From Dioscorea cayenensis subsp. rotundata (Eukaryota > Streptophyta > Magnoliopsida > Dioscoreales > Dioscoreaceae): a stretch of DNA of 64,000 bases. The stretch spans positions 3,259,501-3,323,500 of the forward strand of contig NC_052474.1 in the NCBI RefSeq assembly GCF_009730915.1. Reading direction: 5' to 3'. The position numbers and the translations under genes are program-made. Numbering within the stretch: the stretch's first letter is position 1; each line of letters starts with the position of its first letter. Below are positions 24,386 to 37,300 of this stretch, in pieces. The notes below the pieces were generated by a model. That model was not told where the DNA came from. It saw nothing but the letters and a program-made list of their open reading frames with translations, and did not search any database.

Positions 24386-26912
24386 CAAGGGAATCTGATA
24401 ATTGCACACTTAAACCAAGTTTAACTTGAGTGACTAATCGAATAGTCTAATTGTTTATTGATCTAAACTTTTGGGATACTTATCGCATCTCTGATATGCC
24501 TCTGTAATTTTTTATGTTCAATTTGATGGTAATGAATTTAAACAGTATTTTTTTTAAAAATACCTGTGGGTGATCAATGTTGTAATAACTAAGTGGTAAA
24601 ACATTTAATTTTTATATGAGTGAAATAAATTAATTTATCGACATTGTCATATATATATATACCTTTGGATGTGATTAGTATTATCATTGTAAATTAGGTT
24701 TTAACAAATATATCTAATAATAGATGGTAGTTGTTTTGAATTAAAATGTCAACAGGTTTTCATTTTAACTAGTTATTATAGAAAAATATTTTTACATTGA
24801 AAAAATAATAAAACATTTTAGTTTAAAAAGTTAAATTCAAATAATTTTTTGTGAGAATTGTAGAAATACTTTATTTAATAAAAAAAATGATCAAGGATTC
24901 AACTCTTATATGGATGGTCGAAGATTCATCTCACACCATATACTGATTGAGTGGTAAATAAAGTTTTGTGATGGAGACTTGTTCACATTATTAAAAATAA
25001 AATAAAATAAAATAAATTGGCTTTCATTCTGCTTAAAAAAACTAATGCAAACACAAAAATAAATACTTACATATATAATAAGTATTTTTGGGATTTTTAT
25101 TAAAAAAAAAAAATCAATCCATGAGGGCCATAAACTCTTGAACTTAAATAGAGATGATTAATGGAATTAATGGAAGTACTGTGGACTAATTGATTTAATC
25201 CGACGGAGCTCCATCATCATCAAAGTTTGATAAATTCTTTGGTCATTACCGTACAACTCCACCGGAATATTTCATGCAATTAACTTTTTTTAGAGTTCCT
25301 TGATTCCAACAAAATGCACCCATGTCTGTTTATAAAGAAAAATCAAAAACTAAATATGGCATTGTATTTCAAAGACATGCATGTACACGCCAATAATTCT
25401 GAACCATATGATCAACATTTAGTGAGCTGTGATATTTTATTATTTTTACATGATTTGTTGACATTTGATGGACCATGTTCAATGATGTCAGCAGGCAATA
25501 TAAAAATTAAAACAGATGGGAAGTAAGATGTATGCACTAATAATAATTATTGGTGTGTATATATCTTATTGTGTCATAACATTAATTGGTGTGCATACAA
25601 ATAAATAATCCAAGCCAACACCGGCCAACTTCGAATCTCAAATATTCACACATTTGCTATTTCTGAGCAAATTATGCTTCCTTTTGTATCATGTTTTTTC
25701 TCCATGTTTTTCTTATTATTTGTAAATTATGTCAAAAGTTAATGAAAATTAATAAAATTATTTAATTAATATTTCTTTGGTATTTTTACAAATTAAAATA
25801 GTAATTATATCATTATAATTTATCTAGATGTGTAAAAAATATACATAATTTTTTAGTTTTTATGAGTTTTAATAATAATTTTAATATTTATCCAAAGTTT
25901 GAATGTGACAATCAATATGAGAAGAAGGGAGTATTTGTAATAAGATGTAAGCAAATAATTGGTCATTCAATTAATTAAACATTTTTCATTAATTAGATTT
26001 TGAACTAAAAAACTTAATTATTTTGGCTTTCCAATCCTTTTTTTAAAAAATAAAATAAATTACATATTTTTTTGTGTGCAAGAGAAGAAAAAATTTTAAA
26101 CTTCAGAGGTAAGCCAAAATCTAATGTTTCCATCACTTTTAAAGTAGAAGAGTTGGTATTTTAAGCCATTCCAAAACCAAAATTGAAGATTTAATTCTTC
26201 AACAACTCAAATATTGAGAGTTCTTATTCAAACTAATGTTTTGTTAGACAAACAAGATTCACAACCCATCCTTTAAAAATTGACTTAAAAAATTAATATT
26301 TTTATTTATTAAAAGATTAAAAAAATTTAAAAATTTATGTGCCACAGTGAAACACGCGGCTTGATTTGGTTGAGAGAGTGACAATGCTGTCGAGTTTGGT
26401 AACTAATAAAAATTTAATAAATATTAATTTAAATAAATATTTTCAAAATTAAAACATTATATATATATATATATATTAAAAAAGGAAAAATTACTCTGCA
26501 ATCTCTGAAACTTTTTATTCTTTCCATGAGTTCTTCTGACAAAATATTATTCTTTGTAGTCCCTCCTTTTTACAATAAGTCCCATTTCATCTTGTTTTTT
26601 TTACCAAATGGTAAAGTTGCTTGAACTTTTTGAACAATTCCACTTAAAAAAAACTAATCACATATGATTTAACTCAAATTTAGAAGTCTGAAAAATTAAA
26701 AAGTTGGTGGCACATAATTTCTCAATTTTACATCAAATAAAAACCTTAATCAATAATAGTATTTCACTGACAATATTAACTTACATTATTAAATTTCATC
26801 ACATTACAAAACAACAATTAAAATAACACAAAGGCGCAATTAGTTATTATATTATATGATTATATCCAAGACCTTTATTCAAACATTAATATCCCTACAT
26901 ACATAGTGCATC

Positions 26913-26920
26913 TATAAATA
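26913..26920 (+). promoter_or_regulatory. TATA box of the CYP76-like gene
   Basis: TATAAATA lies 70 bases upstream of the ATG, with an A-rich leader between, matching a typical plant promoter-leader arrangement. Confidence 0.6.
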
Positions 26921-26989
26921 TCCACACAAACAACTCAATACAACAACAAAAAGGCCAAAGAAAAAGAAAAAAACAGAGAGAAAAAAAAA

Positions 26990-28666
26990 ATGGAATTCCT
27001 ACTAACAAGAACAGTAACAATAATTCAACTAGCTCTACTCCTCTTAGCTTTGTCTTTCATTCTCCACCGCCGGCTCCGGCGGCGGCCAATCACCACGCCG
27101 GCATCCCTTCCACCAGGCCCCCGCCCTCTTCCACTCATCGGCAACTTCCTCAACATCGGTACTCTTCCGCACCAATCCTGCGCCATGCTCGCCCGCAAAT
27201 ACGGGCCCATCATGACCATCCACCTCGGCGCCGTCACTACCGTCGTCATCTCTTCGGCCTCTGCCGCCCAAGAGATGTTTAAACAGCATGATGCCGCCCT
27301 CGCCGGACGCTATGTCTACGAAGCCATAAACCTCAAGAACGGTAACGAAGGCTCTGTGATCACGGCTCAACCCGGCCCTCGCTGGCGCTCGCTGCGCCGT
27401 CTCCAAAACACCATGTTCTTCACGTCGTCCAGACTTGAAGCCATGCGTGGCGTGCGTGCTGGTTGTGTCGACACACTCATGCGCCGCATCACTGCTGCCA
27501 GCGGTGGAGGTACTCAGCCGGTGAATGTCAGCAAGTTGTTGTTCTTGACTATGTTTGATCACATTGGACGTATTGCTCTGTCACGAGACGTGTTGTTGGA
27601 CTCGGACTGGGACCAGATTGGTGGCGCGTTCTTGTACCATGCAAGCCAGATTATGGAGCTCATGGGGAAGCCAAACTCAGCTGATTATGTGCCATCTTTG
27701 AGGAGGTTGGATCCTCAAGGTATAAAAAAAAGGATGGAGTTCCATATTGGAAGTTTGCTTAAATTAGTATCCAGTTTTGTGATGGAGAGGATTGCTGAAG
27801 GTGTTAGAGATGATAAGGAGAAGGATTTCTTGGATATGTTGCTGGAATTTGCTCATCAACAAGTGGATGAAGACACTAAGTTGTCTCCTACTGCAATTAA
27901 CATAAACATTGTGGTATATTTAGTTTTGATGTTACAAATATTATTTTCATATGTATATATATATAAACTAGTTGCTTAATTTATTCAATAATTAAATACT
28001 TATTATATTATATGACAGGAAACTCTGATAGCTGGAACGGACTCGAGTGCAGGAACGATGGAGTGGGCAATGGCAGAGCTCATGCACAAACCGAGCACTT
28101 TAAAGAAAGTACAAGAAGAACTCAGGCGAAATATACATCCAGGAGAAAAGATTGAAGAGAAACACGTTGTAGAGCTTCCCTACTTGAATGCAGTGATAAA
28201 AGAAGCATTGAGAATGCACCCTCCAGTGCCATTCTTGATACCCCACAAGTCCACTAAGGCATGCACAGTGATGGGGTATCACATTCCACAGGATACTCAA
28301 ATCCTTGTGAACTCATGGGGGATAGGGAGACAGGAGAAGCTGTGGAATGATCCAGATGACTTCCAACCAGAGAGGTTTATCAAAGATGGTGGGATTGATT
28401 ATAAGGGCAATCACTTTCACTTCATTCCTTTTGGTAGTGGCCGACGAATTTGCCCTGGGATTCCTTTGGTGCAGAGGATGTTGCCATTGGTGTTGGGAAC
28501 TATGTTATATAAATTTGACTGGGTTTTGCCTAATAATGGCATTAAAGCAGAGGACATGGATATGAGAGAGAGGCTTGGTACTACCCTACGTAAAGCTGTG
28601 CAGCTGAGCGCCATTCCGGTGCCTTACAAGGCTGAAGAAGCGATTGGTGTTGCCGGGGATCAATGA
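26990..28666 (+). CDS. Cytochrome P450, CYP71 clan, CYP76-like
   Basis: Two exons, 26990-27913 and 28019-28666, phase 0 (ININIV|ETLIAG); 523 residues. Order of parts: membrane anchor about residues 9-25, Arg-rich stop, proline hinge LPPGPRPLPLIG (40-51), C-helix WRSLR (132-136), I-helix AGTDSS (313-318), ExxR as E370-A-L-R373, PERF (425-428), heme loop FGSGRRICPG with Cys453. The C-terminal MDMRERLGTTLRKA is typical of CYP76-type enzymes. It would be an ER-bound monooxygenase taking electrons from CPR; CYP76 members often oxidise terpenoids. All catalytic motifs look normal. The first 500 bases are strongly GC-rich while the second exon is not, a gradient common in monocots. Substrate unknown. 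Confidence 0.92.
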
Positions 28667-30014
28667 ATTGATAGTTCATCATCGATCACAAATTAACCTT
28701 CTCTTGTTACTTCTTTAATTGGTTACTTAATTTGTCCAGTACCATATTATTATGCATGGATGTGCGCATGTCATCCTTGTATTAGATAATCTATGGGAGC
28801 AAAACATTATATTCAACGAGGATTACAATTTGAATAAATATTAAATGTCTTGATTTATATAGAATTTTTCCATCATGAAATAAGCTTCATTTTAAATTTT
28901 AAAATAGATTAATATATTCAAAATAACATTAACTCGTGATTTTAATAATAATAATAAAAGATTAATCTAAAATAGTTTGAGTAAATATATACAATATATC
29001 CAAATCATTCTTATTCAGAATTTGATGAAATAAAATTTAATTAAATAACATCTTATTCGTCAAATGGAATAAAATTAAGCCACTTTTGTCTCTTAGCGTT
29101 AATGGTAGTAATGGAGAGAACTGTGTTGTTGCTTTTTGTTGTTGTTGTTGATGCCTTGTGTTTAGTTTTTTTCTTGTTTTTTTGTAAGTGCATGTTTATG
29201 TTCAGTGTTGTAATGTGGCTTTATGTTGTTTTTTTTTTAATAAATAAACCACTTTTAATTAGAGATACAACTGAAAAATCTAATAGATGTGAATAAATAA
29301 AAAATAAAAAAAATAACGACAATACAGAAATAGAGAAGAGACATATATCCTCGGATAAGACTATGTTACCTTGTGTTGAGATGTTTATGAATTATATTTT
29401 AAGCTCCAATTTCCTTTTGATTTTAAGACAGCTCAAGTTGATATATACCCCATTGAAAACAAGCTATGCTTAACTTACTCTTGGTTTAATATGCTTACCC
29501 AAGCCATATATATGATGCCAATTAATTAATAATTAATTAGTTTTTTATTATAAAATTATTTAATTTTTTGTGTGTGATATTACTTTATCACATAAAATAA
29601 AAATGTTTCTTCCTCTGAGACTTGTGATTGGTGAATTTATACCAGATACCATAGTAATAAATATACAATTTATATACCATGTAGGTGTGTATTATCACCA
29701 TGAGGCGAATTTGTTGCATAAAATAAAATGTTTCATTTTCTAAGCTACATCAATACAAATAGAAGTATCGAAATCCAATTTAGTAACACATGAAGGAAAG
29801 TTTCATACTGGGAAACCGTGATATATATATATTTTTCTTTAAGAAGCAAATTATTAATCTCCCTTTTTTACTATACTAATACATATTTCATAATTATTTT
29901 CAGCATAATAAATTATTATCTATCGTTTGCACATGCCTAATAAAATGATCTATGCATCTTACTTTATTGTCTGGATTAAAAAAATTTTATATAACAAAAC
30001 GTGTAACTAGTGGA
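28667..30014. other. AT-rich intergenic stretch
   Basis: 3' flank of the CYP76-like gene, then low-complexity AT-rich DNA. No gene, RNA or clear transposon ends seen. Confidence 0.55.
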
Positions 30015-30237
30015 CAAACACTTGCTTTTTTTAAAAATAAAAAAATAAAAAGTGGATAAACCACTGATTTATTTAGAAAGGAGAAAACATGACAAAGATG
30101 CAAATACTCTCACTAGAAGTGAGGAAGTACAAAGTACAATAAAGATAAAAGCTGATAAATAAAATAAGATAAGAATCTAATCAGGCGGAAGGCACCGTCT
30201 GGTGTCTCAAGCCTGGTTAGAAGAGCAGATGGGTAGA

Positions 30238-30951
30238 CTATTCCTGTGGAGCATAGTGGTCTGTCTCGCCAGTAGGATTTGAGGCCCTTGCGCTGAAGAA
30301 GTCAAGAGAGCGCTTGATTTTCTGAGATGCTTTGTTAAGAGTTTGCTGGTGTCTGTTTGCAGCTGTTGGAAACCAAGAGTGAAGCGTATTAGCAGTTTTA
30401 AAAATAATACTTAACTGAGGCAACGTAGTCAGTTGAAAGATACGAGAGTTTCTTTTGAGCCAAATATGACAAAAGATAGCACGGGAAATAAGGTCCCAGA
30501 GGGGTCGAAGTTGAGGAGCAAGGGACGGGATCCAGGAAGTCCACAAAAGAGGAATGGTTTGTGGGAGTGAAATTGAGTATAGGGAATGAACAACGAATAC
30601 CCAGATTCGTTTTGAGAATTCGCAGTCAATGAAAAGATGTTGAAGATTCTCAGAGGCGTTGTGACATAGAACACAGGTGTCTAAGGAGTTTTGAAAATTG
30701 CAACACTTCTTGAATAGGTTGGATAAAGTGAGAATTTTGTCTTCTCTAGCAAGCCAGCAGAAGAGAGTGATTTTGCTAGGGGTACGACTCTTCCAGAATA
30801 GGGAGTACAGTGGACTGCGGGTTCCACCATCAATGAGAAATTTATAAAAAGATTTAACTATGAAAGTGCCACATTTTTCAAGGGTCCATGTGTAAATGTC
30901 GCTCTGAGCGTGAGAACATTCAGAGATAATTTCTATGAGAGGAGATAACAT
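30238..30951 (-). pseudogene. LINE ORF2 C-terminal part (zf-RVT)
   Basis: 237 codons in one frame: SDIYTWTLEKCGTFIVKSFY at the start, zf-RVT Cys/His residues (CVLCHNASENLQHLF), then HIWLKRNSRIF, the usual end of plant LINE ORF2. This is the correctly oriented 3' half of the twin-primed insertion. Confidence 0.85.
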
Positions 30952-30959
30952 ATCTGGCT

Positions 30960-31692
30960 TCCAACCCCATCACTCCTCTGCCAGAATCTTTAACTGTTCA
31001 CGTACCAGTCTCCCAATCACTTATTTAGGGGTTCCCCTCTCTGGTCGTAGACCCCGATGACTTGACTGGGCAAAACTCATTGGCATGGTTCGCTCTAGGC
31101 TCACTTCTTGGAAAACAAACTATTTATCTCTTGGTGGCCGTTTAACTCTTGTTAACTCTGTCCTCTCCACCATGCCTGTCTACTAGATGTCGGTTTTCAA
31201 GCTCCCAATCTGGGTGATTAAGGAAATTGATAAAATCCGGAGAGACTTCCTTTGGAGAGGCCCTGATCTGGGACCCAAAGGAATCAGATTAATTTCCTGG
31301 AATAGGATCACTAGACCACGGAACATGGGCGGTTGGGGTATAATTAATCTTCAAACTTTTAACATCGTTTTAGTAGGAAAGTGGCGGTGGAAATTATCTT
31401 GCAAACCAACTAGTGGTTGGGCCAAAATTATTCATGCTAATTACTCTCTTAGAGATATAAACGAAATCTTATTTCACATCCCACCCAGAAATAAATCCTT
31501 CTTTTGGGCTGGTGTGACCTCCACTCTCCTTCCCTTCCGTTTTTGTATCTCGAAATTGATAAAAAATGGCTCTAATATCTCTCTTTGGTTTGACCGCTGG
31601 TACGCTAAGATCTTACTTAAAGATCGCCGGCCTGATCTCTTCAATGATTGTAAGGATACTTGGATCACCATTAGGCAGTTTCCCAGCTTTTA
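30960..31692 (+). pseudogene. LINE ORF2 reverse-transcriptase C-terminal part, inverted
   Basis: Reads LDWAKLIGMVRSRLTSWKTN and YLSLGGRLTLVNSVLSTMP, a stop, then MSVFKLPIWVIKEIDKIRRD and WGIINLQTFNIVLVGKWRWK, ending near ITIRQFPSF. This is the segment that precedes the zf-RVT part in an intact element, here reversed relative to it. The N-terminal catalytic YxDD region is absent (5' truncation). Confidence 0.8.
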
Positions 31693-31725
31693 AACAACAC
31701 ACAGCATATTTTTCAAACACTTGCT

Positions 31726-32244
31726 CTTTAATTTGGTTTGTTCTTAAACCTAACCAAGCATCACCATGCTCTGTTAAGAAGTGCCCACCAAAAATTATTA
31801 ATTTTGAACGAGAATATAATAAATTTTCTTTTACAGAATGTAAGCAGAACCAAATACTGCTGTCTAGTAGAGTGGAAAAGTATGCAGGTGTAAGTGGAGT
31901 GACCGTAGTGTCATATCTCTCCTTCTGTTAAACATGATAAATTTCTAGAAAGTTCTCATATCTCTCCATATGTCAAACATGATAAATTTTTAAAAAGTTA
32001 TTAAATCATAATTAATACATAACTATATATTCTTCTGTCAAACGTAATAAATTTTTTAAAAATTATTAAATTATCATAATTAATGCATAATTATATATAT
32101 TTATTTTTTTTATAATTATTATTATTTTTTTTGCATGAAGCTTGTCGTCTTTGGATATACATATATATTAAAGACACATAATAGTTTTTTATGTATAATT
32201 AAAATTTACTATAAAAAACACACAATTTTTTTATTCCAGCACTC
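31726..32244. other. AT-rich intergenic stretch
   Basis: Contains a short direct repeat of a CATATCTCTCC-ATGATAAATTT-like unit between 31910 and 32060. No gene seen. Confidence 0.5.
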
Positions 32245-32832
32245 TAACAACCCATTTGGATGGCAACAATCATTCTACTTTGGAATTAGAGATGATAACG
32301 GATAGGAGTATAGGCAAGGTATGTTAAACTCTTACCCGTACTCGAAACTCTTATTTTATACCCATATTTATAAGGTACTCATTTACCCATTGTTCAAATT
32401 ACAGAATTAAATTCAAATACTAATAATAATAAAAATAAAATTCATAATTCATTACAATACCATGTTTAAACACATGTCCATAAATTCAAAATTATATAAC
32501 AAATAATAAAAAATTATATATATATATATGAGGGTGTTGGTACGGGTACGGATTTTACCCATATCCTCTTCAACAGTTAAGGTATCAGTAGGATAGGAGC
32601 ATAGCCTTATCCGATCCGTACCAACTCAAAAAATAACGGGTAATGTCCTTACCCGTACTCAAAGAGGGTAATATTCTCTTTGACCGGGTATGAAAATAGG
32701 TATATCCATCGGCTAGGAAACAAATTGTCATCTCTATTTGGAATGGAATTGATAAATGGGTGTACATTGCTGGATATAATTACCCTTCAACCCGTGGCCA
32801 TGAGCATCGCTCCCCCTAATTTACTTTTCCCC

Positions 32833-32875
<43 letters not shown>

Positions 32876-33403
32876 ATATTAATATTAAAGTAATTAATGT
32901 ATTATAAATAGGTAATAATGGTATTAAATATATATTTATTTCAAATACAAGCCACAAAATTAAATATAATTTATTTAAATAATTATAATTAATAATGATA
33001 TATAAAATGTTTATAAATAAAGAAAATTAATTAATTACCTATTAATTAACTACAAAAATTATTATTAAATGAATCATTAAAAAAATATTACTTATTTTAA
33101 ATAAGTAATTATAATAATATTGAATGATAATTACATAATTTAATATATAATTATAGTGTCTATAGTTAATTTAAATTTTATAATTAACCCATATGTTATA
33201 TATAAATATTATTTTTAAATTAAAAATATAATAGTAATCTTCACACATATTCTCTTCTAACTTTTAGATTCCTAATAAATTTTTCATCCAAATAAATAAA
33301 CTTTTCGTTTCTATCCCACTCTCAAAAATTTTCATTCATATTATTCTCATTAAAGTTATCATTCCTATTCGTATCCCCATTTCGCCATCCAAATACTACT
33401 TAA
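32245..33403. mobile_element. PIF/Harbinger-like non-autonomous DNA transposon, interrupted by a hAT-like element
   Basis: The ends 32248-32290 and 33355-33400 are inverted relatives sharing ATTTGGATGGC and GGAAT-G-ATAA blocks. TAA trinucleotides flank both ends (32245-32247 and 33401-33403), as expected of PIF/Harbinger insertions. Without the inserted hAT-like element it would be about 0.7 kb; the interior is AT-rich and non-coding. Superfamily call rests on terminal sequence and TSD length only. Confidence 0.5.
32287..32736. mobile_element. hAT-like non-autonomous element, 450 bp, 8-bp TSD
   Basis: The termini TAGAGATGATAA and TTGTCATCTCTA are inverted repeats with one mismatch. The flanks carry the 8-base duplication TTTGGAAT at 32279-32286 and 32737-32744. 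The interior has several ACCCGTACTC/GGGTACGG-type motifs, typical of small hAT elements. It has no coding capacity and is inserted inside the PIF-like element. Confidence 0.72.
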
Positions 33404-34083
33404 CTACGTGGTTAAAGGTTGAATGGGATTTTATTAAAAAAAAAAAAATATTAAGACTGTAGATTTAATATTATATTAAAAACTTCATATCTTTAAGAAT
33501 AGTTTTACTTCATAAAACCATTATGAGGTATAAATACATAAATCTTATCCATTAATTTGGTTTGTTATAATTACAATTCCTCCTCCTTTATTTGCATATA
33601 TACTCTTCTGTCTGTTCCTTCGCTTTATCTTATATTATACTTCTTTCTCTTTTTTCTATTATAATGTCCATGTTAATTGTTTCACGAATAAAATAATAAA
33701 GAGAGTTAAAATTAAATATTTTATAAATCTTTAGTCTATTTTTCCTATTTTACCTATTTTTTTCCCTTCACAAAAATTGTACATTTAAAATGACAGTGGT
33801 GGAAAATATGCATTTAAAGAAATTGACAATAGTAAATTTAAAAATCAGTTCTTACATTAAGTGGATAAATAATTTGGGAAAACGAAATCTCCCAGAACAT
33901 CACAATTATAATCAAATGAGAGGAGTATATTCTAAATATAATTAGAACTAAGATCACATTTGAAAATCTAAACTCAAGCTTAATTGGATCACAATTTCCC
34001 ACTAAACTAAATACATTATTGGATATATATATATATATATATAACTATACTAATCAAAATTTTCAACAAATAATAAACATGAT
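33404..34083. other. AT-rich intergenic stretch
   Basis: Poly-A/T tracts and a (TA)n at about 34022-34042. No gene seen. Confidence 0.55.
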
Positions 34084-34135
34084 GTTGCAAGCCTCATTTA
34101 GTCCCATATTGCCTAATTGAAAATGAGTTCATGTA

Positions 34136-34320
34136 TGTTAAGATAATGATGTTTATTTTAGTTTGGTTAGGATATCTTTGATTTAAAAATTTAAGTTAGT
34201 TGTGTGTTAATTAAAACTCAAATTAGTAGATATTATCTTTTTAGAATTTTGCCTTTATAAAGGCTTCAATGATTATGAATAAAGTGTGCAGTTTTTCTCA
34301 TCTCTTCTTTTAAGTTATCA
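34136..34320 (+). repeat. 5' LTR of the copia element
   Basis: 185 bp, TG...CA ends, with a TATA-like CCTTTATAAAGG. About 99% identical to the 3' LTR. Confidence 0.95.
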
Positions 34321-37300
34321 GTGGTATCAAGTGCCGAGGTCTTCAACAAAAGGGAGGGTTTTTTTGTAGTGAAGAAATTCACAATGTCTGCAGACAACTT
34401 TGTGCAACCATCTATTCCACGTTTTGATGGTCACTACGATCATTGGAGCATGTTGATGGAAAATTTTTTAAAATCCAAGGAGTATTGGAATATTGTTGAA
34501 TTCGGAGTAGTAAAACCTGATGTTGGAGTGGTACCTACAGAAGCACAACGGAAGGAACTTGAGGCATCAAAGTTGAAAGACTTGAAGGCAAAGAATTACT
34601 TATTTCATGTCATTGATCGATCTATTTTGGAGACGATTCTTTGCAAAGAAACCTCCAAGGATATATGGGATTCGATAAAGAAAAAATATCAAAGCTCATT
34701 AAGTGTGAAGCGTGCACAACTTCAAGCCTTGAGAAGAGATTTTGAAAATCTACAGATGAAGGATGGAGAATCTGTTAACAATTATTTTGCAAGAATCATG
34801 GGATTGGCCAATAATATGCGGTTTCATGGGGAGAAGATGGATGATGTCACTAATGTTGAAAAGATATTGCGATCTTTGACAGCAAAATTTGACTACATAG
34901 TTTGCTCAATTGAAGAATCAAAGGACATAGATGCACTCTCAATTGATGAACTTCAAAGCTCTCTATTAGTTCATGAATAGAAGATCAACCGTAATTTTAC
35001 TGCTGAGGAGAAAGCTTTGAAGCCCTCTACAACCAACAACTTCTCAATATTACGAGGTAGAGGTCGAGGTGGAAGTAGAGGAAGAGGAAGATCAGATAGA
35101 GGCTACAGAAGTGGCAACAGAAATACTGATGATGCTTATCTACAAAGTAAAGGAAGAGGACGAGGTCAACAATTTGATAAATCTAAAATTGAGTGTTTTA
35201 GATGTCATCGATTTGGTCATTACCGTTCTGAATGTTATACCAAGCTTCCTAATGACAAAGACAAAGGAGAAAAGTCAAATTGTGCAAAAAGTAAAGAAGT
35301 GGAGACTTTGCTAATGGCAATTTAAGATAGTCAAGAATCTCACAAGTCAGATATTTGGTTTATTGACACTGGTTGTAGCAACCATATGTGTGGAAGTAAG
35401 TCCTTCTTTTCTTACTTAAATGAAGATTTTCACTTTACTGTTAGTTTTGGAGATTGCTCTATGGTGAATGTGATGGGAAAAAGTGATATTAATATAAAAA
35501 CCAAGAATGGTTTTATAGAAAAAAATTCTAATGTTTTTTATGTTCCTGACTTGAAAAGTAACTTACTGAGTGTTGGTCAGTTGTAAGAAAAGGGATATAC
35601 AATTACTATTCAAAAGAGTACTTGTGAAATATATGATCCTTCTAGAGGTGCAATTGCAATTGTGCCGATGAAGTCAAATAGGTTGTTTCCTTTAAAGATT
35701 GAATGTGCTCAACCTTGTTTGAGGGCTAAAACAAAAGACCCTTCATGCCTATGGCATTATCGGTATGGTCACTTGAGCTATGGTGGATTGAAGACACTCC
35801 AAGAAAAGGATATGATGGTAGGGCTTCCTAAAATCACTATTCCCTCCCAAGTTTGTGAAGAGTGTGTTGCTGGAAAACAACATCGTACTCCTTTCTCTTA
35901 AGGAAAGTCTTGGAGAGCAAAAGATGTTTTAGAACTTGTTCACTCGGATATTTGTGGACCAATAAATCCTACTTCTAATGGAGGTGGAAGATATTTTATT
36001 ACTTTCACTGATGATTATTCTCTAAAAACTTGGCTTAGTTTTTACAGGAGAAATCAGAAGCTTTTAGTGCATTTAAAAGCTTCAAGGAATATGTTCAAAA
36101 TGAAATCGGGAAGCCTATTAAAACAATTCGCACTGATCGTGGAGGAGTACTGCTCGAAAGACTTTGAAAGTTTTTGTAATTATCATGGCATCTAAAGAGA
36201 GCTCACAACTTCCTATTCCCCACAACAAAATGGTGTATCAGAAAAAAAAAAAATCGAACCATCCTCAATATGGTGAGAACCTTGTTAACAAAGGGCAAAA
36301 TTCTAAAGAATTTTTGGCCAGAAGCAGTGAATTGGAGCATTCATATCTTGAATAGAAGTCCTACTTTTGCTGTTCAAAACAAAACACCAGAAGAAGCATG
36401 GAGTGGAAGAAGACCAGCAGTAGATCACTTCAGAATTTTTGGTTGCATTGCATAGAAAAGAAAGAAGCTTGATGATAAGGGGCAAACGTGTGTTTTTCTT
36501 GGGATTAGTGAAATATCCAAAACTTTTAAATTGTATGATCCATTAACAAAGAAAATTGTGATGAGTAGGGATGTTATTTTTTATGAGGAGAGCACTTGGA
36601 ATTGGAGTGAGCAGCAACCTACTTTAATTATAATTAGTGATGAAGCTGAAGAAGAAGGAAAGCAGGTCCAACATCAAGAAATTTCAACTAATGAATCCTC
36701 AATTACTACTAAACTTTCACAAACAGCAGCAGAGACATCAACTAAATCCCCTATTACTCATGTCCGAAAAAAGCCGGCTTGGATGGCAGATTATGAAGTA
36801 ACAGATTTCAACCAATCTGAAGACCTTGCTACCCACTTTGCTTTATTTTCAGATTGTGATCCTTTATCTTTTGAGGAAGCTATCCAACATTCAAAGTGGA
36901 AAAAATCTATGGATAATGAAATTGCATCCATTGAAAAGAATAAAACATGGGAATTGACTAAACTTCCCAAAGGGCAAAAAACAATTGGTTTAAAGTGGGT
37001 ATACAAAAAAAAATTAAACGAGAAAGGTGAGATTGACAAGTATAAGGCACGATTGGTTGCAAAAGGTTATAAGCAAGAATTTGGTATAGATTATAAAGAG
37101 GTCTTTGCTCCAGTTTCAAGGCTTGACACTATCAGGCTTGTGGTTGCATTGGCAGCTCAAAATTCATGGTTAACATTTCATGTAGATGTAAAATCGGACT
37201 TTCTACATGGAGAATTAGAAGAGCAGATATTTGTTGATCAACCTTTGGGTTTTATTAAAGCAGGGGATGGGCATAAAGTGTATAAATTGAAAAAAGCTTT

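Larger units (their letters stand above)
23277..26989. other. AT-rich intergenic stretch
   Basis: 3' UTR of the Ycf20-like gene (to about 23500), then low-complexity DNA with TA tracts near 23606 and 26459, one tandem duplication (24165-24385) and many A/T runs. No gene seen until the P450 promoter. Confidence 0.6.
30015..31725 (-). mobile_element. L1-type LINE insertion with inverted 5' half (twin priming) and 12-bp target duplication
   Basis: The target duplication CAAACACTTGCT occurs at 30015-30026 and 31714-31725. The 3' half (about 30027-30951) reads on the minus strand: the C-terminal reverse-transcriptase-associated zinc-finger domain (zf-RVT: ITLFCWLAREDKILTLSNLF, then CVLCHNASENLQHLFIDC) and a tail ending in an A/T-rich 3' end. 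The other half (about 30952-31713) reads on the plus strand: the C-terminal reverse-transcriptase/thumb side (RDFLWRGPDLGPKG, MGGWGIINLQTFN). The two halves are consecutive parts of one LINE protein but face opposite ways, the structure made by twin priming. The plus-strand half has an in-frame stop (PVY-stop-MSV), so the copy is dead. Plant L1 clade. Confidence 0.85.
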
